Assembly (NCBI GenBank): GCA_031291435.1
Contig: JARLJC010000366.1
Coordinates: 1-39,743, forward strand
Direction: 5' to 3'
DNA: 39,743 nucleotides
From: Alphaproteobacteria bacterium
GTDB lineage: Bacteria; Pseudomonadota; Alphaproteobacteria; UBA9219
In this document: in pieces, positions 25,228 through 33,041 of the stretch
Layout: each line of letters opens with the position of its first letter
Position numbering within the stretch: position 1 is the stretch's first letter
Notes under the pieces: generated by a model
Told to the model about the DNA's origin: nothing
The model's input: only the letters and a program-made list of their open reading frames with translations
The model's database searches: none
Position numbers and translations under genes: made by a program

Positions 25228-26129
25228 AGATGGATAAAGGCCATTCCGCGAGGGTTCCGATGCGTTCAGCGATAATGGGCATAATGGCGTATGGCGCGCT
25301 GACGGGTTTTGCATCCGCCGCGCCCCTGCCTGCGCCTGCGCCCGAACCCGCGCCGCAGCAGATCGAAGTCACCGCCGATCAAAGCCTGGAATGGTATCAG
25401 GATCAGAATATGTATGTCGCGCGCGGCAACGCCAAAGCGGTGCGCGGCACCACTACCATCACCGCCGATCTTCTGACCGCACATGAACGCGCCAAAGCGC
25501 CCGACGATAAAAAGACGTCCGTCAAAGCCCCCAAACAAAACAGCACCAGCGGCGACATCGATAAAATGACCGCCGACGGCCATGTGCTGATCGTGCGCCC
25601 CAATACCCGCATCACCGGCGAACATGCGGTTGACGATGCCGATGCGCATGTCACCACCCTGACCGGCAACAATCTGCGCTACGAAACCGACAAGCAGGTC
25701 GTCACCGCGCGCGACACGCTGGAATATTGGGACGACAAAAAAATCGCGGTGGCGCGCGGCCATGCCGTCGCCATCAAGGGCAACCGCCATGTCGAAGGCG
25801 ACGTTCTGACCGCCGAATTCCGCGCCCAGCCCAACGGGCAGGATCAGCTTTATAAAATGACCGCGACCGGCAATGTCACCGTCATCACCGGCAAGGATGT
25901 CGTGCGCGGCGAGAAAGCGGTTTACAACGCCGCCGCCGATGTCGCCATTATCACCGGCCATGTCCGCATCACCCGCGCCGACGGCACCCAGCTGACCGGC
26001 GACGTCGCCGAATCCAATTTTGCCACCAACCAGAGCCGTTTGATGAATGACGGTTCGGGACGCGTGCGCGCGCTGCTGCCAGTTAAATCGGATGGCAGCG
26101 ACAGCGGCAAGAAGGGGAACGCGCCATGA
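25224..26129 (+). CDS. lptA: LPS export periplasmic protein LptA
   Basis: A 301-residue OstA-like protein. The hydrophobic signal runs IMGIMAYGALTGFASA, followed by a Pro/Ala-rich linker (AAPLPAPAPEPAP). The mature domain has IEVTADQSLEWYQDQNMYVA, NAKAVRGTTTITADLLTAHE, MTADGHVLIVRPNTRITGEH and VVRGEKAVYNAAADVAIITG, then VRITRADGTQLTGDVAE: repeated beta-strand units that form the LPS-carrying groove. It bridges LptC and LptD in the periplasm. It overlaps lptC (ATGA) and lptB (ATGA). It is longer than the E. coli protein because of inserted repeats, as in other alphaproteobacteria. Confidence 0.9.
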   Translation: MKMDKGHSARVPMRSAIMGIMAYGALTGFASAAPLPAPAPEPAPQQIEVTADQSLEWYQDQNMYVARGNAKAVRGTTTITADLLTAHERAKAPDDKKTSVKAPKQNSTSGDIDKMTADGHVLIVRPNTRITGEHAVDDADAHVTTLTGNNLRYETDKQVVTARDTLEYWDDKKIAVARGHAVAIKGNRHVEGDVLTAEFRAQPNGQDQLYKMTATGNVTVITGKDVVRGEKAVYNAAADVAIITGHVRITRADGTQLTGDVAESNFATNQSRLMNDGSGRVRALLPVKSDGSDSGKKGNAP

Positions 26130-26914
26130 AAAGCGGTAAAGTCGTGCCCCTCGCCAAACCCGAAAAGAAACCCGCGCGCATTCCGGCGCTCGGCAAGGGC
26201 CTCGCCGTCGAACATCTCGGCAAACGCTATAAACGCCGCCCTGTGGTGCATGATGTCAGTTTCGCGCTGCGGCGCGGCGAAGTGGTCGGGTTGCTGGGCC
26301 CCAACGGCGCGGGCAAGACCACCTGCTTTTATCTTGTCACCGGACTGGTCAAGCCCGATACTGGGCGTATTCTGATGGACGGCATCGATGTAACCGCCTT
26401 CCCGATGTATCGCCGCGCGCGCCTCGGCCTGGGCTATCTGCCGCAGGAATCCTCGATTTTCCGCGGATTGACGGTCGAGGATAATATCCGCGCCGTGCTG
26501 GAAGTCGTGGAATCCGACTATGGCATTCGCGAGGCCATGCTCAACGAATTGTTGGCCGAATTCGGCATCACCCATTTGCGGCAGGCTCCCTCGATTGCTC
26601 TTTCGGGCGGCGAACGCCGCCGCCTGGAAATCGCCCGGGCGCTGGCGTCACAGCCGCATTTTGTCCTTCTCGACGAACCCTTTGCCGGCATCGACCCGAT
26701 CGCGCTGGGCGATATCCGCGACCTTGTCGTGCATCTGCGCGACCGGGGCATCGGCGTCCTCATCACCGATCATAATGTCCGCGCCACCCTCGAAATCGTC
26801 GACCGGGCTTATATTATCCATGACGGGCGCGTGCTGATGCAGGGCTCGCCGAACGAGATCATCGAAAATGCCGATGTCCGCCGGGTCTATCTGGGTGATG
26901 AATTCAGGATGTAA
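26126..26914 (+). CDS. lptB: LPS export ABC transporter ATPase LptB
   Basis: A 262-residue ATPase with all nucleotide-binding motifs: Walker A GPNGAGKTT (58-66), Q-loop GYLPQESSIFRGLTVEDN, signature LSGGERRRLEIARALA (159 on), Walker B FVLLDEPFAGID (179 on) and H-loop LITDHNVRATLE (H216). DEPFAGIDPIA and DHNVR are LptB hallmarks. It drives LPS extraction with LptF and LptG, which are not in the window. It is coupled to lptA by an ATGA overlap. In most proteobacteria rpoN follows lptB; here a GNAT-like gene follows instead. Confidence 0.95.
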   Translation: MKSGKVVPLAKPEKKPARIPALGKGLAVEHLGKRYKRRPVVHDVSFALRRGEVVGLLGPNGAGKTTCFYLVTGLVKPDTGRILMDGIDVTAFPMYRRARLGLGYLPQESSIFRGLTVEDNIRAVLEVVESDYGIREAMLNELLAEFGITHLRQAPSIALSGGERRRLEIARALASQPHFVLLDEPFAGIDPIALGDIRDLVVHLRDRGIGVLITDHNVRATLEIVDRAYIIHDGRVLMQGSPNEIIENADVRRVYLGDEFRM

Positions 26915-26917
26915 GGA

Positions 26918-27037
26918 AGAGGAAAGATGAGGGAAGGGAGAGGAAGCAGAGGGTAATCGGCCAATTTAACCCTAATTTGCTCTCTCTTCCCCCAATCTTT
27001 CTCTTTTTACTTTCACATCAAGTCAGCTAAATTGGCC
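26918..27037 (+). other. Interlocked inverted repeats before the GNAT-like gene
   Basis: A purine-rich stretch after lptB (around 26920-26950) can pair imperfectly with the TCTCTCTTCCCCC-AATCTTTC run near 26981-27003. A perfect 10-bp inverted repeat, GGCCAATTTA (26959-26968) and TAAATTGGCC (27028-27037), has one arm inside that loop and the other 2 bases before ATG 27040. The two pairings cross, as in a pseudoknot. It may simply be an lptB terminator plus coincidence. Confidence 0.35.
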
Positions 27038-27039
27038 CC

Positions 27040-27810
27040 ATGATTGAATATGCACTCCCGAAATCAGGCGGCACGGCCCGCGCCACTATTCTTGGTATGG
27101 CGGATATGGTCGACGTTCTCGCTTTGCAGGAAACCACGCGCGCGACTTTGCCCGCCGACAAGAAGATGTTCGTGCTGCCGCAGCCGACTTCGTATTTCCA
27201 GAAACTGCTGAGCTGCGAAAGCGGCATGATGATCGGCATCCGCTCCAGCGAAGGCTTGCTGATCGGGCAGATGGCGCTGATGGGGCCGATGCGGCTGTCC
27301 GAAGCCATTGCCAAAAATCTTATCACCTCGAACGAAGTCAGCTTCCACCACGCCGGTCTTAACGACAGCGTGATCATTTTCAAAAGCATGGCGACGCATC
27401 CGGCGTTTCGCGGCAATAATCTGGGGGCCAATCTGGTCGGCTTCGCGCTCGACCTGCCTTTCACGCGCGTGGCCGATCATGTCTTCGCGCAGGTATCGGT
27501 CGGCAACAAGCGCAGCTGGGACGTGTTCGCCAAAAACGGTTTCGGCATCGTCGCCGCCGCCTATGACGTCAATGACGACCAGCCGCGCTTCATCTTCCAG
27601 AAGCCCGCCATCGATTTCGATCTGTCGCCCGAGATCAGCGCCGACGATGTCGATGCCGTCGAAGATTTCGACGCCATCGTTACGCTGACGCAACAAGAGG
27701 CGATGATCGGTTTCTACGAACGCGGCTCGACCGAAAGACTGTCCTTCCGCGAAAGCGAAGACACCAGCATCATTATGCCGACGCTCGCCAAGGTTGAAGC
27801 GGCGCAGTAA
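27040..27810 (+). CDS. GNAT-like acetyltransferase family protein, function unknown
   Basis: A 256-residue soluble protein. The central block FKSMATHPAFRGNNLGANLV, then GFALDLPFTRVADHVFAQVS and KRSWDVFAKNGFGIVAAAYD resembles the acetyl-CoA site (RGxxLGxxLV) and following helix of GNAT enzymes, with strand 5 after it. MMIGIRSSEGLLIGQMAL would be an earlier strand. The C-terminal about 60 residues are unrecognised. The start (ATG 27040) has no clear ribosome site but lies at the end of the interlocked repeat. Substrate unknown. Confidence 0.5.
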   Translation: MIEYALPKSGGTARATILGMADMVDVLALQETTRATLPADKKMFVLPQPTSYFQKLLSCESGMMIGIRSSEGLLIGQMALMGPMRLSEAIAKNLITSNEVSFHHAGLNDSVIIFKSMATHPAFRGNNLGANLVGFALDLPFTRVADHVFAQVSVGNKRSWDVFAKNGFGIVAAAYDVNDDQPRFIFQKPAIDFDLSPEISADDVDAVEDFDAIVTLTQQEAMIGFYERGSTERLSFRESEDTSIIMPTLAKVEAAQ

Positions 27811-27855
27811 GTCCCAATTTTGCCGCAATCCCTCTTGCCGGATTCACGCAAAAAG

Positions 27856-27881
27856 CACAAAATGACGCTTCGCGTCGTTTG
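27856..27881 (+). terminator. Weak hairpin after the GNAT-like gene
   Basis: GACGC-TTC-GCGTC with flanking A-rich and T-rich bases sits about 15 bases before the next ATG. It is short, so a weak terminator or a chance structure. Confidence 0.3.
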
Positions 27882-27894
27882 ATTCGGGAAGCCT

Positions 27895-28440
27895 ATGGCT
27901 GAGACTGACGGCTATCATCATCACAATATTGGTCTCGCCCCCGACCGGGTCGATTTTTTTCTGCCCGACAAAACCGCCATTCGATACACAACAAAGCCGC
28001 TGGGGCAGGACAGAGAACTTGTCGGCGAAGTTCGGAGCGACCAAATATACAATGTGGTTTTAGGAACGTTTCATTCCACCTTCAACGATTTTGCAGAAAA
28101 AGCAGGCATCGATCTTCGCGTGGCGTTCCACCCCTTGGCGTTGAACATGTCGTTTGGCGTACCGGGCAAGGCGGAATGCTCCGCGGCAACACTCATCAGA
28201 CAGCAGCAGGAAGATCGTGAACGCGAAGAGGTGCGCCGCGAACAATTTGAGCTGAAGAATCGTGCGGCTTTTATGGAACAGCAAGAGGCGCGCAGCAAAT
28301 GGGAAAGAGCCGCCGAGGAAGCCGCGCAGGAAATTTCCAACCGGACCGAACAACCGCTGCCCCAACCCGAACAATCCGTCGCGCGGGCTATGCCGCTGAG
28401 CCAGGCCGCCGCGCGGCTTCAGAAACCCGATCCTATCTAA
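27895..28440 (+). CDS. Hypothetical protein with charged coiled-coil C-terminus
   Basis: A 181-residue protein with GGGAAG 4 bases before ATG 27895. I do not recognise the family. The N-terminal about 100 residues look globular (DGYHHHNIGLAPDRVDFFLP, then VVLGTFHSTFNDFAEKAGID). Residues about 105-150 are highly charged and helical (QQEDREREEVRREQFELKNR), a likely coiled coil, and the end is Pro/Gln-rich. No signal peptide or membrane segment. It converges on the DedA-type gene with an 8-base overlap at the 3' ends. Confidence 0.6.
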   Translation: MAETDGYHHHNIGLAPDRVDFFLPDKTAIRYTTKPLGQDRELVGEVRSDQIYNVVLGTFHSTFNDFAEKAGIDLRVAFHPLALNMSFGVPGKAECSAATLIRQQQEDREREEVRREQFELKNRAAFMEQQEARSKWERAAEEAAQEISNRTEQPLPQPEQSVARAMPLSQAAARLQKPDPI

Positions 28441-29008
28441 GCACCAGCCAGAAACCGGCAAGTATCGCGACAAGAACGCCGAGCGCGACCCAGTTGAGAT
28501 ATTTCTCGATGAAAGTGCGAATGGGTTCACCATAGCGCCGCACCAGCGCCGCGATCAGAAAGAACCGCGCGCCGCGCGTGGCCGCCGCCGCCGCCACGAA
28601 GGCCGCGAGATTGAGCCCGGCCACGCCGCTGGCGATCGTCACCAGTTTGAACGGGATCGGCGTCAAACCCTTGGCGACGATAATCCACACACCGTATTCG
28701 TTGAAGCCGTCGTGGAATTTCTGGAAGGCATCCTGCAAATGATAGGTGTTGACCACCCATTGCCCGAGCGTCGCCATTGCTGCCGCGCCGATGCCGTAGC
28801 CGATCAATCCGCCGAGCACCGAACCCGCCGTGCATATCGCCGCCAGCCGCCACGCATGATCCCGCCGCGCGATCACCAAAGGCAGCAACAGAAGATCGGG
28901 TGGCAACGGGAACACCGAAGCCTCGGCCACCGCCAGCGCGAACAACACCCAGGCGGCGTAAGGCTTCTCGGCCTGCGCCAGAACCCAGTCATATAATTTA
29001 CGGATCAT
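28433..29008 (-). CDS. DedA/VTT (YqaA-like) family membrane protein
   Basis: A 191-residue inner-membrane protein from ATG 29008, which overlaps the previous stop by one base (TAATG). The core FALAVAEASVFPLPPDLLLL, then LAAICTAGSVLGGLIGYGIG, the re-entrant segment FNEYGVWIIVAKGLTPIPFK, and then LVTIASGVAGLNLAAFVAAA are the SNARE-associated/VTT signature with the conserved Pro in the F/TPIPxK motif. Several hydrophobic segments follow. Such proteins are linked to lipid scrambling or membrane homeostasis. It closes the liv operon; why it sits there is unclear. Confidence 0.82.
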   Translation of the reverse strand: MIRKLYDWVLAQAEKPYAAWVLFALAVAEASVFPLPPDLLLLPLVIARRDHAWRLAAICTAGSVLGGLIGYGIGAAAMATLGQWVVNTYHLQDAFQKFHDGFNEYGVWIIVAKGLTPIPFKLVTIASGVAGLNLAAFVAAAAATRGARFFLIAALVRRYGEPIRTFIEKYLNWVALGVLVAILAGFWLVLR

Positions 29009-30102
29009 TATTGGCCCTTCACCGGCGCGTAATCGCCTTTGTGCCATTGATAGAGGATGTAATTGGGATCGGTGACGTCGCCCTTGGCGTCGAAAGCGAT
29101 GTCGCCGACGACGGTCGTATAGGCGCCTTTATGCAGTTCGGCGGAAACTTTGGCAACATCGAACGAGCCCGCGCGCGTGGCGGCATCGGCGATCACCTGC
29201 ACCGCCGCGTAAGAATAAAGCGTCAAACCTTCCGGCTCAAACCCCTTGGCGCGAATGCGTTTGACGGCATCGGCTGCCGCCGGTAACGGGCGCGGGTCGG
29301 GGTTGAAGCTCATCATCGCCCCTTCGCCCGCGTCGCCGGTGATCGACCAGAATTCGCGCGTGGTGAGATCGTCATCGCTGAGGAACAAGGCCGTTACCCC
29401 CGCATCGCGCATCTGGCGCACGATGAGTCCGGCTTCGGTGTGATAGCCGCCGAAGAATACCACGCCGACATTGCTCTGTTTGAGCGCGGCAATCAGCGAA
29501 CCGTAATCACGCTCGCCGCGCGTAATCGCCCATGTCATTTTTTCGGTTGCGCCGGCGGCATGGAGATTACGCGCCACTTCATCAGCAATGCCGTGGCCAT
29601 AGGCGGTTTTATCGTCGATCAGGGCAATCGCCGCATTTTTTTGATGCTTCAGGATATAATCGGCAATCGCCTTGCCCTGCTGATCGTCGCGGCCGCAGGT
29701 GCGGAACACGTTGGTCAATCCCTGCTCGGTCAACTGCGGATTGGTGGCGGAAGGCGAAACCATCACGATGCCTTCCTCGGCGAAAATCTTGGCCGCCGGG
29801 ATCGCGGTGCCGGAACAAGTCGGCCCCACCACCGCGAACACGCTGCCGTCGCCGAGTTCGTTGGCCACCGAAACGCCCTGCTTGGGGTCGCAGGCATCGT
29901 CTTTCAGCACCAGTTTCAGTTTCTGCCCCAGCACGCCGCCTTTGGCGTTGATGGCTTCGACAGCCGCCGCAGCACCATTCTGCAATTGCTCGCCGGTGGT
30001 GGCGTCCTGCCCCGTCATGGAACCCTGCGCCACAATCGTGACATCGGCATAAGCGGGGGTTGCCAGTAAAAGCGTGCCCAGAAACAGCGCGGTCTTTTTC
30101 AT
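29008..30102 (-). CDS. Branched-chain amino acid ABC transporter substrate-binding protein (LivJ/LivK-like), copy 2
   Basis: A 364-residue periplasmic binding protein with signal MKKTALFLGTLLLATPAYA and start ATG 30102, one base after the upstream stop (a longer start at 30135 would overlap that gene). The mature protein DVTIVAQGSMTGQDATTGEQ, then LQNGAAAAVEAINAKGGVLG, LVLKDDACDPKQGVSVANEL, FAVVGPTCSGTAIPAAKI and IFAEEGIVMVSPSATNPQL is the type 1 periplasmic-binding (Leu/Ile/Val) fold. It is a paralogue of its upstream neighbour. Ligand not determinable; branched-chain amino acids or related compounds are the default. Confidence 0.9.
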   Translation of the reverse strand: MKKTALFLGTLLLATPAYADVTIVAQGSMTGQDATTGEQLQNGAAAAVEAINAKGGVLGQKLKLVLKDDACDPKQGVSVANELGDGSVFAVVGPTCSGTAIPAAKIFAEEGIVMVSPSATNPQLTEQGLTNVFRTCGRDDQQGKAIADYILKHQKNAAIALIDDKTAYGHGIADEVARNLHAAGATEKMTWAITRGERDYGSLIAALKQSNVGVVFFGGYHTEAGLIVRQMRDAGVTALFLSDDDLTTREFWSITGDAGEGAMMSFNPDPRPLPAAADAVKRIRAKGFEPEGLTLYSYAAVQVIADAATRAGSFDVAKVSAELHKGAYTTVVGDIAFDAKGDVTDPNYILYQWHKGDYAPVKGQ

Positions 30103-30103
30103 T

Positions 30104-31192
30104 TTATTTGTCCGTTTCGATATATTTACCGTCATGCCAGCGATACATGGCGAAAGCCGGGTTGGTCATGTCGCCCTTGGCGTCGTAGGCGATGCTGCCG
30201 ATCACGGTGTTGACCGGCGAGGCCCGCAAAGCCGCCGCGACTTTCATGGGGTCCGCGCCTGCGCGCGCGATGCCTTCGGCCACCACTTGCAGCGCGGCAT
30301 AGGCGTTGAGCGTGTAGCCTTCGGGTTCAAACCCGGCCTTGCGGAATTCGGCGAGCACCGGCTGCGCTTCCGGGAATTTACGCGGGTCGGCGCCCGCGCT
30401 CATCAACACGCCTTCGCCCAAAGGCCCCGTCACCGACCAGAATTGATCGGTGAAAATCGCGTCGCCGCCGACGACCTGCACATTGGCCTGCTGTTCATGC
30501 ATCTGGCGCACGATCAAACCGACTTCGGTCGAATAACCGGCCAGAAAGGCGACCTGCACGCCCTTCTGTTTGAACTTGGTAATCAGCGAGGAAAAATCGC
30601 GGTCGCCTTCATTAAAAGAATCCACCATCACGGGGGTGAAATTTTCTTTGGCGAAAGTTTTGGCTTCCTCGGCGACGATGCCGCGGCCCCAGGCCGATTT
30701 GTCATCGACCAGCGCGGCCTTCTTATCGAGAAAATGTTTGACGATGTAATCGGCGATGAACGCGCCCTGCTGATCGTCGCGGCCATAGGTGCGGAAAATG
30801 GTTGGGTAGCCGGGATCGGTCAGCGCCGGGCTGCTGGAAATCGGCGTGATCATGAATATCTGCTCGTCGTTATAGACTTTCGAGGCCGGGATCGACGCGC
30901 CGGAACAAGCATGGCCGACCACGAATTTCACGCCGAGACTGGCCATTTTATTGGCGACCGACACCGCCTGTTTGGGGTCGCAGGCATCGTCGGCGAATTG
31001 CAGGACGATTTTTTCGCCCTTGATGCCGCCTTTGGCGTTGATGTCGGCGGCGGCGAGTGTCACGCCATGTTTCAGCTGTTCGCCGAGAAAAGCATTCTCG
31101 CCCGAGAAAGAACCGGCAACCCCGATGGTGATATCGGCATAGGCAGGCATGGCAACCAAAAATGCGGCAAGAGCCAGAACAAGTTTCTTCAT
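30104..31192 (-). CDS. Branched-chain amino acid ABC transporter substrate-binding protein (LivJ/LivK-like), copy 1
   Basis: A 362-residue binding protein; signal MKKLVLALAAFLVAMPAYA. ATG 31192 is preferred because AAAGGA lies 6 bases before it, while the ATG at 31198 directly abuts that site. DITIGVAGSFSGENAFLGEQ, then LKHGVTLAAADINAKGGIKG, FADDACDPKQAVSVANKM, VVGHACSGASIPASKVYND and MITPISSSPAL match the Leu/Ile/Val-binding family. The tandem copy downstream shares the DDACDPKQ and CSG motifs, so this is a duplication with possible ligand divergence. It follows livF in the minus-strand operon. Confidence 0.9.
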   Translation of the reverse strand: MKKLVLALAAFLVAMPAYADITIGVAGSFSGENAFLGEQLKHGVTLAAADINAKGGIKGEKIVLQFADDACDPKQAVSVANKMASLGVKFVVGHACSGASIPASKVYNDEQIFMITPISSSPALTDPGYPTIFRTYGRDDQQGAFIADYIVKHFLDKKAALVDDKSAWGRGIVAEEAKTFAKENFTPVMVDSFNEGDRDFSSLITKFKQKGVQVAFLAGYSTEVGLIVRQMHEQQANVQVVGGDAIFTDQFWSVTGPLGEGVLMSAGADPRKFPEAQPVLAEFRKAGFEPEGYTLNAYAALQVVAEGIARAGADPMKVAAALRASPVNTVIGSIAYDAKGDMTNPAFAMYRWHDGKYIETDK

Positions 31193-31206
31193 CGTCATTC
31201 CTTTTG

Positions 31207-31917
31207 TTAAGCCGCGCCTTCCAGATAAGCGGCACGAATTTCGGGATTATCATGCAGCTCGGCCCCGGTGCCTGTCATCGTCACCTGCCCGCCGACCAGA
31301 ACATAGCCGCGATGCGCGAGGCGCAAAGCCTGATGCGCGTTCTGCTCGACCAGAAAAATCGTGAGGCCGTCTTTTTCGTTGAGTTCCTTCAGCACCGCGA
31401 AAATCTGCTTCACGATCAAGGGCGCCAGGCCCAGCGAAGGTTCGTCGAGCAGCAGCAATTTCGGGCGGCTCATCAAAGCACGGCCGATCGCCAGCATCTG
31501 CTGTTCGCCGCCCGATAAAGTGCCGCCGCGCTGGCCTGCGCGTTCTTTCAGGCGCGGGAACAGATTGTAAACCCGCTCTAAATCCCGCGCGAAATACGCC
31601 TCGCCTGCCACCAGCGCGCCCAGTTGCAAATTCTCGAACACGCTCATGCGCGGGAAAATCCGCCGCCCTTCCGGCACCAAGGCAATGCCGTGCCGCACGA
31701 TCATATCGGTGGGCAGGCCGGTGATATTGCCGCCGTCGAAAGTGATCCGGCCCTCAGCCGCATTGGGCTGGCCGCAAATACTCATCATCAAAGTGGTCTT
31801 ACCCGCACCATTGGCGCCGATCAGCGCGACAATCTCGCCCGAACGCACTTCCAGCGATACGCCACGCAAGGCCTCGATCACCCCGTAACGCGCGACGATG
31901 TTTTCGATCTTTAACAT
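31207..31917 (-). CDS. livF: Branched-chain amino acid ABC transporter ATPase LivF
   Basis: A 236-residue ATPase. ATG 31917 overlaps the livG stop by one base (TGATG), so the two are coupled. Walker A is GANGAGKTT (34-42); GNITGLPTDMIVRHGIALVP, then EGRRIFPRMSVFENLQLGAL is typical for LivF. The signature GTLSGGEQQMLAIGRALMSR, Walker B LLLLDEPSLGLAPLIVKQIF and H-loop IFLVEQNAHQAL are complete. It would energise uptake through the LivHM permeases, which are not visible. Confidence 0.95.
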   Translation of the reverse strand: MLKIENIVARYGVIEALRGVSLEVRSGEIVALIGANGAGKTTLMMSICGQPNAAEGRITFDGGNITGLPTDMIVRHGIALVPEGRRIFPRMSVFENLQLGALVAGEAYFARDLERVYNLFPRLKERAGQRGGTLSGGEQQMLAIGRALMSRPKLLLLDEPSLGLAPLIVKQIFAVLKELNEKDGLTIFLVEQNAHQALRLAHRGYVLVGGQVTMTGTGAELHDNPEIRAAYLEGAA

Positions 31918-32732
31918 CAGGCAACCTCCGGCTCGCCGAGATAGGCGCGGATTACCGCCGGATCATGCCGCATTTGTTGCGGGGTGCCCGCCGCGATGCG
32001 CTTGCCGTAATCCAACACCACGACATGATCGGAAATTTCCATCACCACATTCATATTATGTTCGATCAGCAGAATGCCGATATGCGTCTCGTCGCGGATG
32101 CGGGCGATGGCCTTGCGCAGCGCGATCGACTCGCTGGGGTTCAATCCGGCGGCGGGTTCATCGAGGCAAAGCAGGCAGGGATCTGTGCACATAGCACGCG
32201 CTATTTCCAGCCGCCGCTGCATGCCGTAAGGCAAGCCGCCCGCGGGTTTATCGGCAGCGCGCAGCAGCATCATGCGGTCGAGCCACAGGCGCGCTTTCTC
32301 AATCGCCTCGCTCTCGGCACGGCGATAGAAAGGCAAATTCAGCAATCCGCCGATGCTGTAACCCGAAGCGCGCATCAAACGGCGATGCTCGGCGACCAGC
32401 ACATTTTCAAGAACCGTCATGGTCGGGAATAAACGGATATTCTGAAAAGTGCGCGCGACGCCCAGCCGCGCCGTGGCATGCGCCGGCAGCCCCGCCAGAG
32501 CATGCGCCACGCCGCCGCGATGCAGCGTGAGCGCGCCCGAAGAAGGCCTGTAAAAACCGGTCAGGCAGTTAAACAGGGTTGTTTTGCCCGCGCCGTTAGG
32601 GCCGATAATGGCGGTGACCTGCCGGTCGAGCGCCTGAAACGATACCGCATCGACAGCCGTAAGCCCGCCAAAACGCATGGTTAACTGCTCGACATCGAGC
32701 AAAACGGGATTGGCGGCAGAAGGATCGGTCAT
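31917..32732 (-). CDS. livG: Branched-chain amino acid ABC transporter ATPase LivG
   Basis: A 271-residue ATPase. Walker A GPNGAGKTT (44-52), LGVARTFQNIRLFPTMTVLE, then NVLVAEHRR (the LivG-type extension), signature AGGLPYGMQRRLEIARAMCT, Walker B LLCLDEPAAGLNPSES and H-loop LLIEHNMNVVMEISD are present. It differs from the usual LSYGQQR signature by LPYGMQR but keeps the Gly. It starts at ATG 32732 as the first gene of the operon, with no livH or livM upstream in the 233-base spacer to tRNA-Glu. Confidence 0.95.
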   Translation of the reverse strand: MTDPSAANPVLLDVEQLTMRFGGLTAVDAVSFQALDRQVTAIIGPNGAGKTTLFNCLTGFYRPSSGALTLHRGGVAHALAGLPAHATARLGVARTFQNIRLFPTMTVLENVLVAEHRRLMRASGYSIGGLLNLPFYRRAESEAIEKARLWLDRMMLLRAADKPAGGLPYGMQRRLEIARAMCTDPCLLCLDEPAAGLNPSESIALRKAIARIRDETHIGILLIEHNMNVVMEISDHVVVLDYGKRIAAGTPQQMRHDPAVIRAYLGEPEVA

Positions 32733-32878
32733 TGCGTCAAAGGGGCAAAGCGCGGCGGAACAGGCTTAAAGATTACCCGGTTAAGCTGTCCGCGCCAACT
32801 CTATATGGGCAAATAGCGGCAAAGACCGCGAAACAGCGCCCCTGAGTAACGAAAACCGCGCGCAAACGAATATCGGCC

Positions 32879-32907
32879 TTGATTCGCGCCCCAGTCTCGT
32901 CTAACAG
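32879..32907 (+). promoter_or_regulatory. Possible sigma-70-type promoter for tRNA-Glu
   Basis: TTGATT and TAACAG with a 17-base spacer would start transcription near 32915, about 50 bases before the tRNA. A short inverted repeat (GAAACGG at 32931, CCGTTTC at 32952) lies between. The 32733-32965 spacer holds no gene; the livG promoter should also be here but is not obvious. Confidence 0.35.
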
Positions 32908-32965
32908 TTCCCCCCTTACGGCCCCATCTCGAAACGGCGCATTTTACCGCACCGTTTCAGCAGAC

Positions 32966-33041
32966 GTCCCCTTCGTCTAGAGGCCTAGGACACCACCCTT
33001 TCACGGTGAGAACACGGGTTCGAATCCCGTAGGGGACGCCA
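32966..33041 (+). tRNA. tRNA-Glu(TTC), CCA encoded
   Basis: Acceptor GTCCCCT pairs with AGGGGAC; the D-arm holds TCTAGAGGCCTAGGA. The anticodon loop CTTTCAC carries anticodon TTC, and the T-arm is ACGGG TTCGAAT CCCGT. The discriminator is G followed by encoded CCA (33039-33041). The 3' half also encodes the C-terminus of the recombinase on the opposite strand. Confidence 0.95.
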
